41,745 bases of DNA, taken from positions 1 to 41,745 of the forward strand of contig DLKD01000088.1 of assembly GCA_002477755.1 (NCBI GenBank), given 5' to 3'. Of this stretch, positions 33,718-41,665 are shown piece after piece. The notes under the pieces are model-generated. The model was not told the origin of the DNA, did no database searches, and saw only the letters and a list, made by a program, of their open reading frames with translations. Origin of the DNA: Gordonia sp. UBA7599. Lineage in GTDB: Bacteria > Actinomycetota > Actinomycetes > Mycobacteriales > Mycobacteriaceae. Each line of letters opens with the position of its first letter. The first letter of the stretch is position 1. Both the position numbers and the translations under genes were made by a program.

Positions 33718-36700
33718 CGCCACACCTCCTGGCTACACATCGGCGCGAAGAGCAGCAGAGCGGCCTGCAAGAAGCCGGGCACGTCGGCACGGACCCACGG
33801 ACTGTCGATGCCCAGAACAGGCACCCCGCGGGCCCAGTCGTCGAAACCCATCGACGCAGCGGGGTCGCCGGTGAGCAGCAGCGACGCGGCCTCGTTGTGG
33901 TTGTAGGGGTCGTCGTTGTATAGCTTGCGGGCACTCGTGATCGCCTGCGTTGCATCCCCGCCTGTTCGGCCGTAGACGTCCGCTGCCTTTTCCGTGGAGT
34001 TGAGGTCCAGTGCGAACGGTTGCGCCAGGCCGATGTCACGCAGTGCAACCAGCCCGGCCAACACGTCTGCGGCATCCGGCACGGGCGTGTAGCGGCGAAT
34101 CCCGGTGCCCTTGCCCTCGCCACCGATGACGCACGCTTGCCCGACAGGTTCGGACGAACCGGCGGCCAACGCCAGCAGCGCAATCCACGTCTGCAGGCGC
34201 TGCTTGCCCTTGAGCCCGGAAAACGTGACCGCGACCAACCCGTCGTCGTAGACGTTGCCTACGGTGCCGTAGAGGCGCCGCCCGCCCGGCAGGTCGACGC
34301 GGATGTCGACGGTGCGCGCCGGTCCGCGGCGCTCCTCGGCGGCGCGGGCCACGATTCCCTCCGCCTTCTCGGCGATCGGTCGCAAGGTCTGCTGCCCGAG
34401 GTCGAAGGGCGGCAGTGTGCCCCGGCGCAACTCGGCGGCACGCGCCTGCGCCGGTTCCGCGCCGTCGAGGAGCGCGGCCAGGATTCGATCGCCCACCCCC
34501 CAGCTCTGCAGACCGTCGAGGCGTACGGCGAGTTGATCGTCCGGGGCTTCGATGAACCGGGGCACCATCACCCCGAGGCGCTGCCGCAGGAATCCGTCGG
34601 CGGGGTTGCAGACAAACGCGATGAGATCGGTCAGGTCGACGTCGCCTGGTGGCGCCGCCGGGTAGGTCCCCGCCATAGTCGGCCAAGGCGTCCCGGTGTG
34701 CTGATCTGCCGTCATCCGGTGCAAGGTGCGGGCGCCGGACAGGAGCGCACGGTCGAACGAGAACGGCTGCGGCGTGCGGAAGTTCTGGTCGTCGAAGGCG
34801 TGCAGCGTGTGCGTACGCACCGTCTGCGCGGCGACGTCGCGACCCGCGACCGCGGTGATCGCATCGACGAGTTCGGTGACGACCACCGATGGCGGGACCG
34901 CCGTCCCGGTAATCGGGTCGGCACCGGTGTAGCAGATGATCAGGTGCTCTCCGGCCGCGGTGATCGCATCGAGGAAGGCTTGGCGGTCCTCATCCCGGCG
35001 CGATCGCTCCCCGACGAGCGGGTCGACGGCGAGGATGTCGTCCCCGTCGACGGCCTGGGTGCGCGGAAAGGCCTCGGCGTCCATCCCGAGGAGGATGATC
35101 GCGCGGTGGGGCACCGACCGCATGGGCACCATCGTGCAGACGGTCAACTCGCCCGTGCAGAAGTTCGAGCGGGTCGGCGCCGCGCCGACGAGATCTTCGA
35201 CGAGGTCACGGATGTCCGACGGTCCGAGCGCGTGCCCGCCCGTCAGCGAGTCGCGGATCAGTCGCACGGCTTGTGCGCGCTGCCATTCCGAATCACGGTC
35301 GGCAAGGGTGAGGAGTTCGACGATGTCGGTGAGCACGTCGGCCCACGAAACTGCCGGCTGCTCGCCGGTGAAGCGAGCGAGCAGCGAACCGAGGCGGTCG
35401 ACGAATTCGGCGAAGCGCCCGACGACGTCGGTGTCGTTGGAGTCGATCCCGCCCAGTGGCAGCGCGGTGCCCAGCCATTGCCCGTCCGCCTCGTCGGCGG
35501 CCACGCCCAACAGCATGCGCGACAGACCGGTTTCGGCAGTGCCCTGTGGGAAGCCGGCCAGACCGTACCTGGCGCGCTGCGCCACATCGATCCCCCACCG
35601 GATGTTCGCGCGCTGTACCCAGGAGCCGAGGTTGTCGAGGTCGTCGTCGGTGAAGCCGAAGCGCCGGGCGACCGGCGCGGCCGCTTCTAGGTCCAGGAGG
35701 TCGCTGACCGTCACGCGTCCGACGCCGAGCGCGATGACCCGCGCCACGACGGCGAGGACGTCGTTGGTGGCGAGCAGGCCACGGTCGGCCAAGCGCACGC
35801 GCAGTTGCGTGGCCGGATGGTTCCAGACGCGTTCGGCTGCATCGGTGCTGCCGAACGCGCCGGTGATCAGCGGTGCGAATTCCTCGATGTTGGGACACAT
35901 GATGAGGACGTCGCGCGGCTGCAGCGTCGGGTCTGCGGCAAAGAGGTGCAGCAGTCGGTCGCGCAGCACCTCGACCTGCCGTTCACGGCCGTGGCAGGAG
36001 TGCAACTCCAACGAACCGTCGGCGTCCAGGCCCGGGACCGGGCCGGACGTGTCGGCGCGCAGCGAAGCTTGCAGTGCCCCGAGCAGAGTGGTCGGGGCGG
36101 CGGCCTTTCCGCGGTGGTATTCGTCACGCCCGATCGTGGCGCCGAGGGATTCCTGCAGTTCTTGGACATCGCGCGACAGGCTGGCCAGGGCGGTGTTGGC
36201 GACGGGACGCGGTGTGCGCTGGGCCCGCGGCTGCGGCCCGGACGGTGCGGGGTGCTCGGCGATCTGGCGCCACAGGACCGGGCTCGGGTGCGGCAGGTAG
36301 AGCCCGACATCCCGGTGCTCGGCGACCGCGTCCATCAGCTCGCGCAGCATCTGCGGGATCCGCGTCGGGCCGAAGATCGACAACCGAAGCGGAAGGGCCA
36401 TACGCCCGGGATCATTGCCCACCGCGGCCACAAGGTCGTCGAGAACCTCCGCGACGTGCGGTGACCCGATATGTTCGCGGACCTGGCGCCACAGTCTCGG
36501 CTGCCACTCGTGCGACCGGCCGAGCATGCGTGGCACGCCGTCGACGACGGAGCCGTCGCTGTCCTCGCCCCGGGCCCACGCCGCGATCATCCGGGGGCGC
36601 TGCACCCCATACGACCAGAACAGCCGCGCGATTATCGTCGCGGTGGCCAGGCGCCGTCCGCGCCACGCGTCATCGCCGGCGTCGCCGCCGTCGAGGTGTC

Positions 36701-37058
36701 GCGCGAGCATCGCAAGTGCGGGATCGGCGACCAGTTCGTCCAGCGCCGTGAGCACCACCCACACCAGCGCCTCGGGCTCCCATTGCTGCGACCGCACACC
36801 AAGTTCGTCGGAATAGGGGTCGACCACACGCTCGAGCAGCTTTGCCGCGGGGAGGAATTCAATGTTGGCGGCGATCCCGTCACCGGCCTGGCCCGCACCG
36901 AGGGTGTGGGCGAGCCGCTGCGCCAACCATCGCTCCACACCGCGTGCGGCGACCGTCACGACCTCGGCGGCCATTGGGTCGGGCAGCGGGGAGCCCATCG
37001 TCGCGGCCAGCACCTCGACCAGGGTGTCGGCGCGTTCGGCGCGGTGAACTGTGAGCAT
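33714..37058 (-). CDS. recC: exodeoxyribonuclease V gamma subunit RecC
   Basis: 1114 residues. RecC is the Chi-recognising scaffold with inactive helicase and nuclease folds. Recognisable blocks are MLTVHRAERADTLVEVLA, the family-wide VTVAARGVERWLAQRLAHTLG near the start, FGPTRIPQMLRELMDAVAEHRDVGLYLPHPSP, and VPHRAIILLGMDAEAFPRT followed by RDEDRQAFLDAITAA. There is no Walker A, as expected. The ATG at 37058 is preceded by TACTAT-N7, a leaderless signal; a longer frame to 37184 has no support. It diverges from the thioesterase gene with 52 bases between the starts. Confidence 0.95.
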   Translation of the reverse strand: MLTVHRAERADTLVEVLAATMGSPLPDPMAAEVVTVAARGVERWLAQRLAHTLGAGQAGDGIAANIEFLPAAKLLERVVDPYSDELGVRSQQWEPEALVWVVLTALDELVADPALAMLARHLDGGDAGDDAWRGRRLATATIIARLFWSYGVQRPRMIAAWARGEDSDGSVVDGVPRMLGRSHEWQPRLWRQVREHIGSPHVAEVLDDLVAAVGNDPGRMALPLRLSIFGPTRIPQMLRELMDAVAEHRDVGLYLPHPSPVLWRQIAEHPAPSGPQPRAQRTPRPVANTALASLSRDVQELQESLGATIGRDEYHRGKAAAPTTLLGALQASLRADTSGPVPGLDADGSLELHSCHGRERQVEVLRDRLLHLFAADPTLQPRDVLIMCPNIEEFAPLITGAFGSTDAAERVWNHPATQLRVRLADRGLLATNDVLAVVARVIALGVGRVTVSDLLDLEAAAPVARRFGFTDDDLDNLGSWVQRANIRWGIDVAQRARYGLAGFPQGTAETGLSRMLLGVAADEADGQWLGTALPLGGIDSNDTDVVGRFAEFVDRLGSLLARFTGEQPAVSWADVLTDIVELLTLADRDSEWQRAQAVRLIRDSLTGGHALGPSDIRDLVEDLVGAAPTRSNFCTGELTVCTMVPMRSVPHRAIILLGMDAEAFPRTQAVDGDDILAVDPLVGERSRRDEDRQAFLDAITAAGEHLIICYTGADPITGTAVPPSVVVTELVDAITAVAGRDVAAQTVRTHTLHAFDDQNFRTPQPFSFDRALLSGARTLHRMTADQHTGTPWPTMAGTYPAAPPGDVDLTDLIAFVCNPADGFLRQRLGVMVPRFIEAPDDQLAVRLDGLQSWGVGDRILAALLDGAEPAQARAAELRRGTLPPFDLGQQTLRPIAEKAEGIVARAAEERRGPARTVDIRVDLPGGRRLYGTVGNVYDDGLVAVTFSGLKGKQRLQTWIALLALAAGSSEPVGQACVIGGEGKGTGIRRYTPVPDAADVLAGLVALRDIGLAQPFALDLNSTEKAADVYGRTGGDATQAITSARKLYNDDPYNHNEAASLLLTGDPAASMGFDDWARGVPVLGIDSPWVRADVPGFLQAALLLFAPMCSQEVWR

Positions 37059-37065
37059 CCCGGCG

Positions 37066-37113
37066 ATAGTAGCGTCGCCGCCCGACACCGAGGCCGCTAC
37101 GCTGCTCCTCGTG
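37066..37113. promoter_or_regulatory. back-to-back leaderless promoters of recCBD and thioesterase
   Basis: On the minus strand TACTAT (37066-37071) is 7 bases before the recC ATG. On the plus strand TACGCT (37098-37103) is 7 bases before the GTG at 37111. The -10 boxes are about 26 bases apart, so the two promoters must overlap upstream and may compete for RNA polymerase. Confidence 0.55.
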
Positions 37114-37563
37114 ACCGACACCCGTGATTCGTTCGACATCCACCTGCGCTGGGGCGACATGGACGCGTTCCGGCACATCAACAACGTGCAGGTCGCGAGG
37201 CTCTTCGAGCAAGCGCGGATCGACTCGTTCCAACGTTGGTTCGGCGTCGACCGTCGAAAGATCCATCTCCTCGTCGCGCGGCAGGAGATCGAGTACTGCG
37301 CCGTCCTGCACTACTCGACCGAACCGGTCACCATCCATTCTTCGATCAGCGCCATCGGCGGGGCGTCGCTCGAGTTCGCTTGCGATCTCGTCGATCCCAC
37401 TGGCACCGTGTGCGCCCTCTCCGAGACCACCTTGGTGACGATCGACCGCGAGGGATCGGCCGTCGCGATCCCCGACGGGGTCCGGGCGGTCCTCGAACAA
37501 CACCGCGGTGCCCCCACGCCGTTCCGCCGACGCCGGAGTGGCAGCGCCGACGCCGGCCGGTGA
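37111..37563 (+). CDS. acyl-CoA thioesterase, hotdog fold (4-hydroxybenzoyl-CoA type)
   Basis: 150 residues. IHLRWGDMDAFRHINNVQVARLFEQARID is the signature of the YbgC/4-hydroxybenzoyl-CoA thioesterase subfamily, with the catalytic aspartate in GDMDAFRHINN, followed by LLVARQEIEYCAVLHYSTEPVTIHSSI. It hydrolyses an acyl-CoA of unknown chain. The basic tail (FRRRRSGSADAGR) is not part of the fold. The GTG start is set by the leaderless -10 box. A GNAT gene follows 18 bases later with its own -10 signal. Confidence 0.9.
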   Translation: MTDTRDSFDIHLRWGDMDAFRHINNVQVARLFEQARIDSFQRWFGVDRRKIHLLVARQEIEYCAVLHYSTEPVTIHSSISAIGGASLEFACDLVDPTGTVCALSETTLVTIDREGSAVAIPDGVRAVLEQHRGAPTPFRRRRSGSADAGR

Positions 37564-37581
37564 CCCACTATCCTTGAACCC

Positions 37582-38175
37582 GTGATCGTCGATACCCGCC
37601 GACTGTGGCTGCGCCCGGTCCTACCCGACGACGCCGATCTCCTCGTCTCGCTCGACGCCGATCCACTGGTCATGCGCTATGTCAGCGACGGTGAGCCCAC
37701 ATCGCGCGCGCAGATCGTCGACTGGACCATCCCGCGGGCCCGCGCCGAATTCGCCGCCCACGGCACCGGGATTTGGACGCTCATCCATAAGCCGACACTG
37801 GAATTCGCCGGCTGGGTCGCGCTTCGCCGACCCCGGCACGGCGGCCGCAAGCGCGAGTTGGAGCTCTCCTATCGCGTCCCGCGCGACCTGTGGGGCCGCG
37901 GGCTGGCGACCGAGGCGTCGCGGGCGATGCTCGCCGCCGCGTTCACCGCACATCCCGCCGAACGCGTCTTCGCTGGCACGGCACCGTCGAACACCGCGTC
38001 GCGCCGGGTCTTGGAGAAGATCGGGATGCGCACGGTCGCGGGAGCACCCGATGAGCGCGCCGACGACGTCGAGTACCAGATCCTGCGCCACCACTGGCTC
38101 CTGCGCGACGGCACGCGAAGGTCGGGCAACCCGGGCGGACGTCATCGCCTGCCCGACGCGCTGCACGGATCCTGA
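37582..38175 (+). CDS. GNAT family N-acetyltransferase (RimJ/RimL type)
   Basis: 197 residues. DTRRLWLRPVLPDDADLLVSL at the N-terminus and LELSYRVPRDLWGRGLATEASRAML, which carries the acetyl-CoA pyrophosphate-binding loop, followed by VFAGTAPSNTASRRVLEKIGMR, place it in the RimJ/RimL-like group (Acetyltransf_3), which acetylates N-termini of proteins or small amines. The C-terminal 25 residues are Arg/Gly-rich and outside the fold. The GTG start is supported by TATCCT (37569-37574) 7 bases upstream. Confidence 0.9.
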   Translation: MIVDTRRLWLRPVLPDDADLLVSLDADPLVMRYVSDGEPTSRAQIVDWTIPRARAEFAAHGTGIWTLIHKPTLEFAGWVALRRPRHGGRKRELELSYRVPRDLWGRGLATEASRAMLAAAFTAHPAERVFAGTAPSNTASRRVLEKIGMRTVAGAPDERADDVEYQILRHHWLLRDGTRRSGNPGGRHRLPDALHGS

Positions 38176-38192
38176 GGCGATACGATCAAGGT

Positions 38193-39608
38193 GTGAGTGA
38201 CACCGCCACCAGTTCTGCCCGCCACCATGTCGTGATCATCGGATCGGGCTTCGGAGGACTCTTCGCCGCTCAGCGCCTCAAACGCGCCGACGTCGACATC
38301 ACCCTTATCGCCCGGACGACCCACCACCTCTTCCAGCCGATGCTGTACCAGGTGGCGACCGGCATCGTGTCCGAGGGCGAGATCGCGCCCGCGACGCGCA
38401 TCATCTTGCGCCACCAGAAGAACGCGACGGTCCTCCTGGGCGACGTCTTCGACATCGATGTGAACGCGCAGACGGTGACTTCGCGACTACTCGAGCGAGT
38501 CACGGTCACGCCCTACGACAGCCTGATCATCGCTGCCGGCGCCGATCAGTCGTACTTCGGCAACGACGAGTTCGCCGAGTACGCGCCAGGAATGAAGACG
38601 ATCGACCATGCACTCGAGCTGCGCGGACGCATCCTCGGTGCCTTCGAGCAAGCCGAACTGTCCGACGACCCGGCCGAGCGCGAGAAGCTCCTCACCTTCG
38701 TGGTGGTCGGCGCCGGACCCACCGGCGTCGAGATGGCCGGGCAGATCGCGGAGATGGCGGAACGGACCCTGAAGGGCTCCTTCCGGCACATCGACCCGAC
38801 GCAGGCCAGGGTGATCCTCCTCGACGCTGCGTCAGCCGTCCTGGCCCCGTTCGGCCCGAAACTGAGCGCCAAGGCGCAAAAGCGCCTGGAGAAGATGGGC
38901 GTGGAGATCCAGCTCAACGCCATGGTCACCAACCTCGACTACGACGGCCTGGAGGTCAAAGACGCCGACGGCACCGTCCGCCGGATCGAGGCCCAGTGCA
39001 AGGTCTGGTCGGCGGGCGTGCAGGCCAGTTCGCTGGGCAAGGTCCTCGCCGAGCAGACCGGAGTCGAGCTCGACCGGGCCGGCCGCGTCAAGGTCGGTCC
39101 CGACCTCACCGTGCCGGGCAACCCGAACGTCTTCGTCGTCGGCGACATGATGGCCGTCGACAAGGTCCCCGGGGTAGCGCAGGGCGCGATCCAGGGCGGC
39201 CGGTACGCGGCCGACGCGATCAAGGCGGAGCTGCGCGGGCAGACTCCCGACCAGCGAAAGCCGTTCTCGTACTTCGACAAGGGCTCGATGGCCACGATTT
39301 CGCGGTATGCCGCGGTCATGCAGGTCCCCCTGCCCTTCACCGAGAAGAAGTTCGAGACCGAGGGCTACTTCGCGTGGCTCGGCTGGTTGATGCTGCACCT
39401 GGTGTACCTGGTCGGGTTCCGCAACCGCCTCAACACCTTCATCAACTGGTTCTTCGCGTTCACCACCCGCGGGCGCACCCAGTTGGCGGTCACCGAACAA
39501 CAGGTCTACGCGCGCACCGCAATGGGCGCGCTCTCGGAACTGGAGCGCCGCGAGGCCGAGGAGATCCAGGAAAAGCTGGCGCGCGCCCAGCGCAGACAGG
39601 GCGCCTGA
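38193..39608 (+). CDS. ndh: type II NADH dehydrogenase
   Basis: 471 residues. It is a single-subunit, non-proton-pumping NADH:menaquinone oxidoreductase at the inner face of the membrane. The FAD dinucleotide motif is HVVIIGSGFGGLFAAQRL, the NADH-binding motif is FVVVGAGPTGVEMAGQIAEM, and the second FAD motif is PNVFVVGDMMAVDKVPGVAQ. Other conserved parts are FQPMLYQVATGIVSEGEIA near the active site and a C-terminal membrane-docking region (WLGWLMLHLVYLVGFRNRLNTF). TACGAT lies 6 bases before the GTG. It converges with the PaaI-like thioesterase, with 3 bases between their stop codons. Confidence 0.95.
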   Translation: MSDTATSSARHHVVIIGSGFGGLFAAQRLKRADVDITLIARTTHHLFQPMLYQVATGIVSEGEIAPATRIILRHQKNATVLLGDVFDIDVNAQTVTSRLLERVTVTPYDSLIIAAGADQSYFGNDEFAEYAPGMKTIDHALELRGRILGAFEQAELSDDPAEREKLLTFVVVGAGPTGVEMAGQIAEMAERTLKGSFRHIDPTQARVILLDAASAVLAPFGPKLSAKAQKRLEKMGVEIQLNAMVTNLDYDGLEVKDADGTVRRIEAQCKVWSAGVQASSLGKVLAEQTGVELDRAGRVKVGPDLTVPGNPNVFVVGDMMAVDKVPGVAQGAIQGGRYAADAIKAELRGQTPDQRKPFSYFDKGSMATISRYAAVMQVPLPFTEKKFETEGYFAWLGWLMLHLVYLVGFRNRLNTFINWFFAFTTRGRTQLAVTEQQVYARTAMGALSELERREAEEIQEKLARAQRRQGA

Positions 39609-39611
39609 GGC

Positions 39612-40028
39612 TTAAGCGCCCGGGATCGGTACGTTCTGCAGACGGACGCGCCCCTGTGCGAGGAGCGTCCCGTCGGGTAGCGACATGTCGACCTGCCAGA
39701 GCTGCTGACGCTTGCCACGGTGCACCGGCACCGACCGCGCGACGATCGTGCCCTCGCGCACCGACTTGAGGAAGTCGGTGCTGTTGTTGACGCCGACGGC
39801 GGTGCCGCCGATACCGGTCTCCCCCAACCACAGGAACCCGGAGACGCTCGCCACACTCTCGGCCATCGCGCAGTAGAGCCCGCCGTGGACGATCCCGAAC
39901 GGCTGGTGGTGATCGGGTGTGATGTCGATCTCAGCGACAACGCCGTCGCCGGTCGCTTCCACGAACCGCAAACCCAGCGCGGCGTCGAGGCCCGTATCCA
40001 ACCGTTCGGTATCTGTGTTCTCCGTCAT
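39612..40028 (-). CDS. PaaI/Rv1847-like hotdog thioesterase
   Basis: 138 residues. The sequence HHQPFGIVHGGLYCAMAESVAS has the conserved glutamate and HGG of the PaaI-type hotdog thioesterases. It is followed by GETGIGGTAVGVNNSTDFLKSVREGTIVARSVPVHRGKRQQLWQVDM. It is a predicted acyl-CoA thioesterase with unknown substrate. The ATG at 40028 is supported by TAGCCT (40035-40040, minus strand) 6 bases upstream. The gene diverges from blaI-M56, an order shared with M. tuberculosis Rv1847-Rv1846c. Confidence 0.9.
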   Translation of the reverse strand: MTENTDTERLDTGLDAALGLRFVEATGDGVVAEIDITPDHHQPFGIVHGGLYCAMAESVASVSGFLWLGETGIGGTAVGVNNSTDFLKSVREGTIVARSVPVHRGKRQQLWQVDMSLPDGTLLAQGRVRLQNVPIPGA

Positions 40029-40061
40029 ACCCACAGGCTAACCGCCACCGGCAAATACAGC

Positions 40062-40098
40062 GGCAGGCCCCACGTTCTCCTACTACGTGGGGCCTGCC
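40062..40098. repeat. perfect 14-bp inverted repeat with 9-base loop
   Basis: GGCAGGCCCCACGT (40062-40075) is exactly complementary to 40085-40098. It lies upstream of the -10 boxes of both divergent genes, not at the end of a gene, and no T-run follows on either strand. It may insulate the promoters from read-through of the convergent ndh/thioesterase pair, or serve as a palindromic binding site. Confidence 0.7.
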
Positions 40099-40161
40099 GT
40101 GCCGTGGATCGGGGGTCTCTGCAGCCCTCAGGACACTCGCGCGATCCGCGTAATTAGTAAT

Positions 40162-40180
40162 GTAGGCTAGCCTTACCTTG
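40162..40180. promoter_or_regulatory. IdeR/DtxR-type iron box upstream of blaI
   Basis: Read on the minus strand, the 19-mer at 40162-40180 matches the DtxR/IdeR consensus TWAGGTWAGSCTWACCTWA at 16 of 19 positions (my count). It includes a central GGCTAGCC. It overlaps the candidate -10 sequences TAATGT/TAGGCT (40158-40168), so an iron-loaded repressor here would block transcription toward blaI. It is 49 bases upstream of the GTG at 40229. Confidence 0.6.
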
Positions 40181-40228
40181 TTGTCAAATCCTCGACACGC
40201 ACACCGAACGAAACCCACAGGAGTCGCA

Positions 40229-40705
40229 GTGACCGCCACCATGGACGCACGCAGAACGCAGCACAGCTCCGATCGCGCTCGTATCGGTAGAATGAAAAAG
40301 GTGAATGGGCTGGGCGATCTTGAACGGGCCGTCATGGACGCGCTCTGGAACTCGAGTGCCCCGCAAACGGTGCGGCAGGTGCACGAGTCGCTCAACCGCT
40401 CCCGCAACCTCGCCTACACCACCGTCATGACCGTGCTTCAGCGCCTGGCCAAGAAGGGCCTCGTCACCCAGATCCGCGACGACCGCGCCCACAAGTACCA
40501 GGCCGCGCACCAGCGTGAGGACCTCGTCGCCAGCTTGATGGTCGACGTCCTCGACTCCGCCGACGCCCCCGGCTCCCGGGAGGCCGCGCTCGTGTCCTTC
40601 GTCGGCCAGGTCGGCGCCGTTGAGGCGGCCGCACTGCGCAGCGCACTGGACAAGCTGGCCGCAGCGCAGGACCGGCGCGACGAGAAACCCCACAAACGGA
40701 CGTGA
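40229..40705 (+). CDS. blaI: BlaI/MecI/CopY family transcriptional regulator
   Basis: 158 residues from the GTG at 40229, or 134 from the GTG at 40301. The winged-helix domain starts LGDLERAVMDALWNSSAPQTVRQVHESL and continues LAYTTVMTVLQRLAKKGLVTQIRDDRAHKYQA, almost word for word the mycobacterial BlaI (Rv1846c), a dimeric repressor inactivated by cleavage. Two starts are credible: 40229 has AGGAG five bases upstream and lies below the iron box; 40301 has TAGAAT (40288-40293) exactly 7 bases before it and gives the N-terminus seen in M. tuberculosis. It is translationally coupled to the M56 gene by a GTGA overlap. I report the longer form. Confidence 0.9.
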   Translation: MTATMDARRTQHSSDRARIGRMKKVNGLGDLERAVMDALWNSSAPQTVRQVHESLNRSRNLAYTTVMTVLQRLAKKGLVTQIRDDRAHKYQAAHQREDLVASLMVDVLDSADAPGSREAALVSFVGQVGAVEAAALRSALDKLAAAQDRRDEKPHKRT

Positions 40706-41652
40706 TCGCGGTCGCGTTCGGCCTCCTGTGCCTGCTGCTCGTCGGGCCGGTCCCCGATTGGCTGTCCCGGGCGCAGTGGCCGATGCGCGCACCCCGAGCG
40801 GCGATGGCGTTGTGGCAGGCTATCGCCCTCGCGGCCATCTTGTCCGCGTTCAGCGCCGGCCTGGCAATCGCGGCCAACCTCCTGCGGCCCGACGGCGACG
40901 CCGGTGCGACGGCGAGCATCCCCGTCCAGATCGAGCGGCTCGGCTGGCCGCTGTGGCTGCTCTCGGTGGCCGCGTTCGCGGCCACTGTCCTCGTGGGGGC
41001 GCGCCTTGCGTTCACCACCGTCGGCCTGGCCGTCCGAACACGCTCCCGCCGCGCGGCGCACCGCCGCGTCGTCGACCTCATCGCGACCGTCGACGAACCG
41101 GTCGTCGCCGATTACCACCCGCTGCGCGCACAATACGTCCGCCGCCTCGCCGTCGACCGGCCGCTCGCCTATTGCCTCCCGGGCCGCAACAGACGGGTCG
41201 TGGTGACCGACGGCACCGTCGCCCGGCTCTCCGACGACGAGCTGCGTGCCGTCCTCGCCCACGAGCGGGCACATCTGCGCGCGCGCCACGACCTTGTCCT
41301 TGAGGCGTTCATCGCACTCCAGGCCGCCTTCCCCCGCTTCGTGCGCAGCAAATCTGCTCTCGGTTCGGTCGAGTTGCTGGCCGAAACGCTCGCCGACGAC
41401 CAGGCCGTGCGCTCGACGAGTCCGACGACCCTGGCCCGCGCCCTGGTGGCCGTCTCCGATGCCGGCGCCCCCGAGGGCGCGCTGGCCGTCGGCGGTTCGA
41501 TGACCCTCGCGCGCATCAACCGGTTGGCCGCGCCCAATTCCGTGCGGGTGGCCGTCGCCGCCTACGCCGCGGCGGCGGCCGTGCTCGTCGTCCCAACGCT
41601 CGCCGTCGCAATCCCGTGGCTACGCGAATTGTCCCGCCTCGTCAGCGGCTAA
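40702..41652 (+). CDS. M56 family membrane metallopeptidase (BlaR1/MecR1-like, Rv1845c type)
   Basis: 316 residues. Hydrophobic helices at the N-terminus (VAFGLLCLLLVGPVPDWL, MALWQAIALAAILSAFSAGLAIA, WPLWLLSVAAFAATVLVG) and C-terminus (VAVAAYAAAAAVLVVPTLAVAI) flank a cytoplasmic zinc protease domain whose HExxH appears as VLAHERAHLRARHD near residue 188. LAETLADDQAVR supplies the downstream glutamate. Such proteases are the partners of BlaI repressors, but this one has no extracellular penicillin-sensing domain, so the signal is unknown. The GTG start overlaps the blaI stop. Confidence 0.9.
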   Translation: MIAVAFGLLCLLLVGPVPDWLSRAQWPMRAPRAAMALWQAIALAAILSAFSAGLAIAANLLRPDGDAGATASIPVQIERLGWPLWLLSVAAFAATVLVGARLAFTTVGLAVRTRSRRAAHRRVVDLIATVDEPVVADYHPLRAQYVRRLAVDRPLAYCLPGRNRRVVVTDGTVARLSDDELRAVLAHERAHLRARHDLVLEAFIALQAAFPRFVRSKSALGSVELLAETLADDQAVRSTSPTTLARALVAVSDAGAPEGALAVGGSMTLARINRLAAPNSVRVAVAAYAAAAAVLVVPTLAVAIPWLRELSRLVSG

Positions 41653-41665
41653 GCTGACATCCATG
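41650..41665 (+). promoter_or_regulatory. leaderless -10 element of gnd
   Basis: TAAGCT at 41650-41655, starting on the stop codon of the M56 gene, lies exactly 7 bases before the gnd ATG at 41663. No Shine-Dalgarno sequence is present, so gnd probably has its own leaderless transcript. Confidence 0.5.

Noticed and set aside
37114-37184. Longer RecC starting at 37184
   Set aside because: It would overlap the start of the divergent thioesterase, adds sequence of no RecC character, and the ATG at 37058 has a leaderless -10 box.
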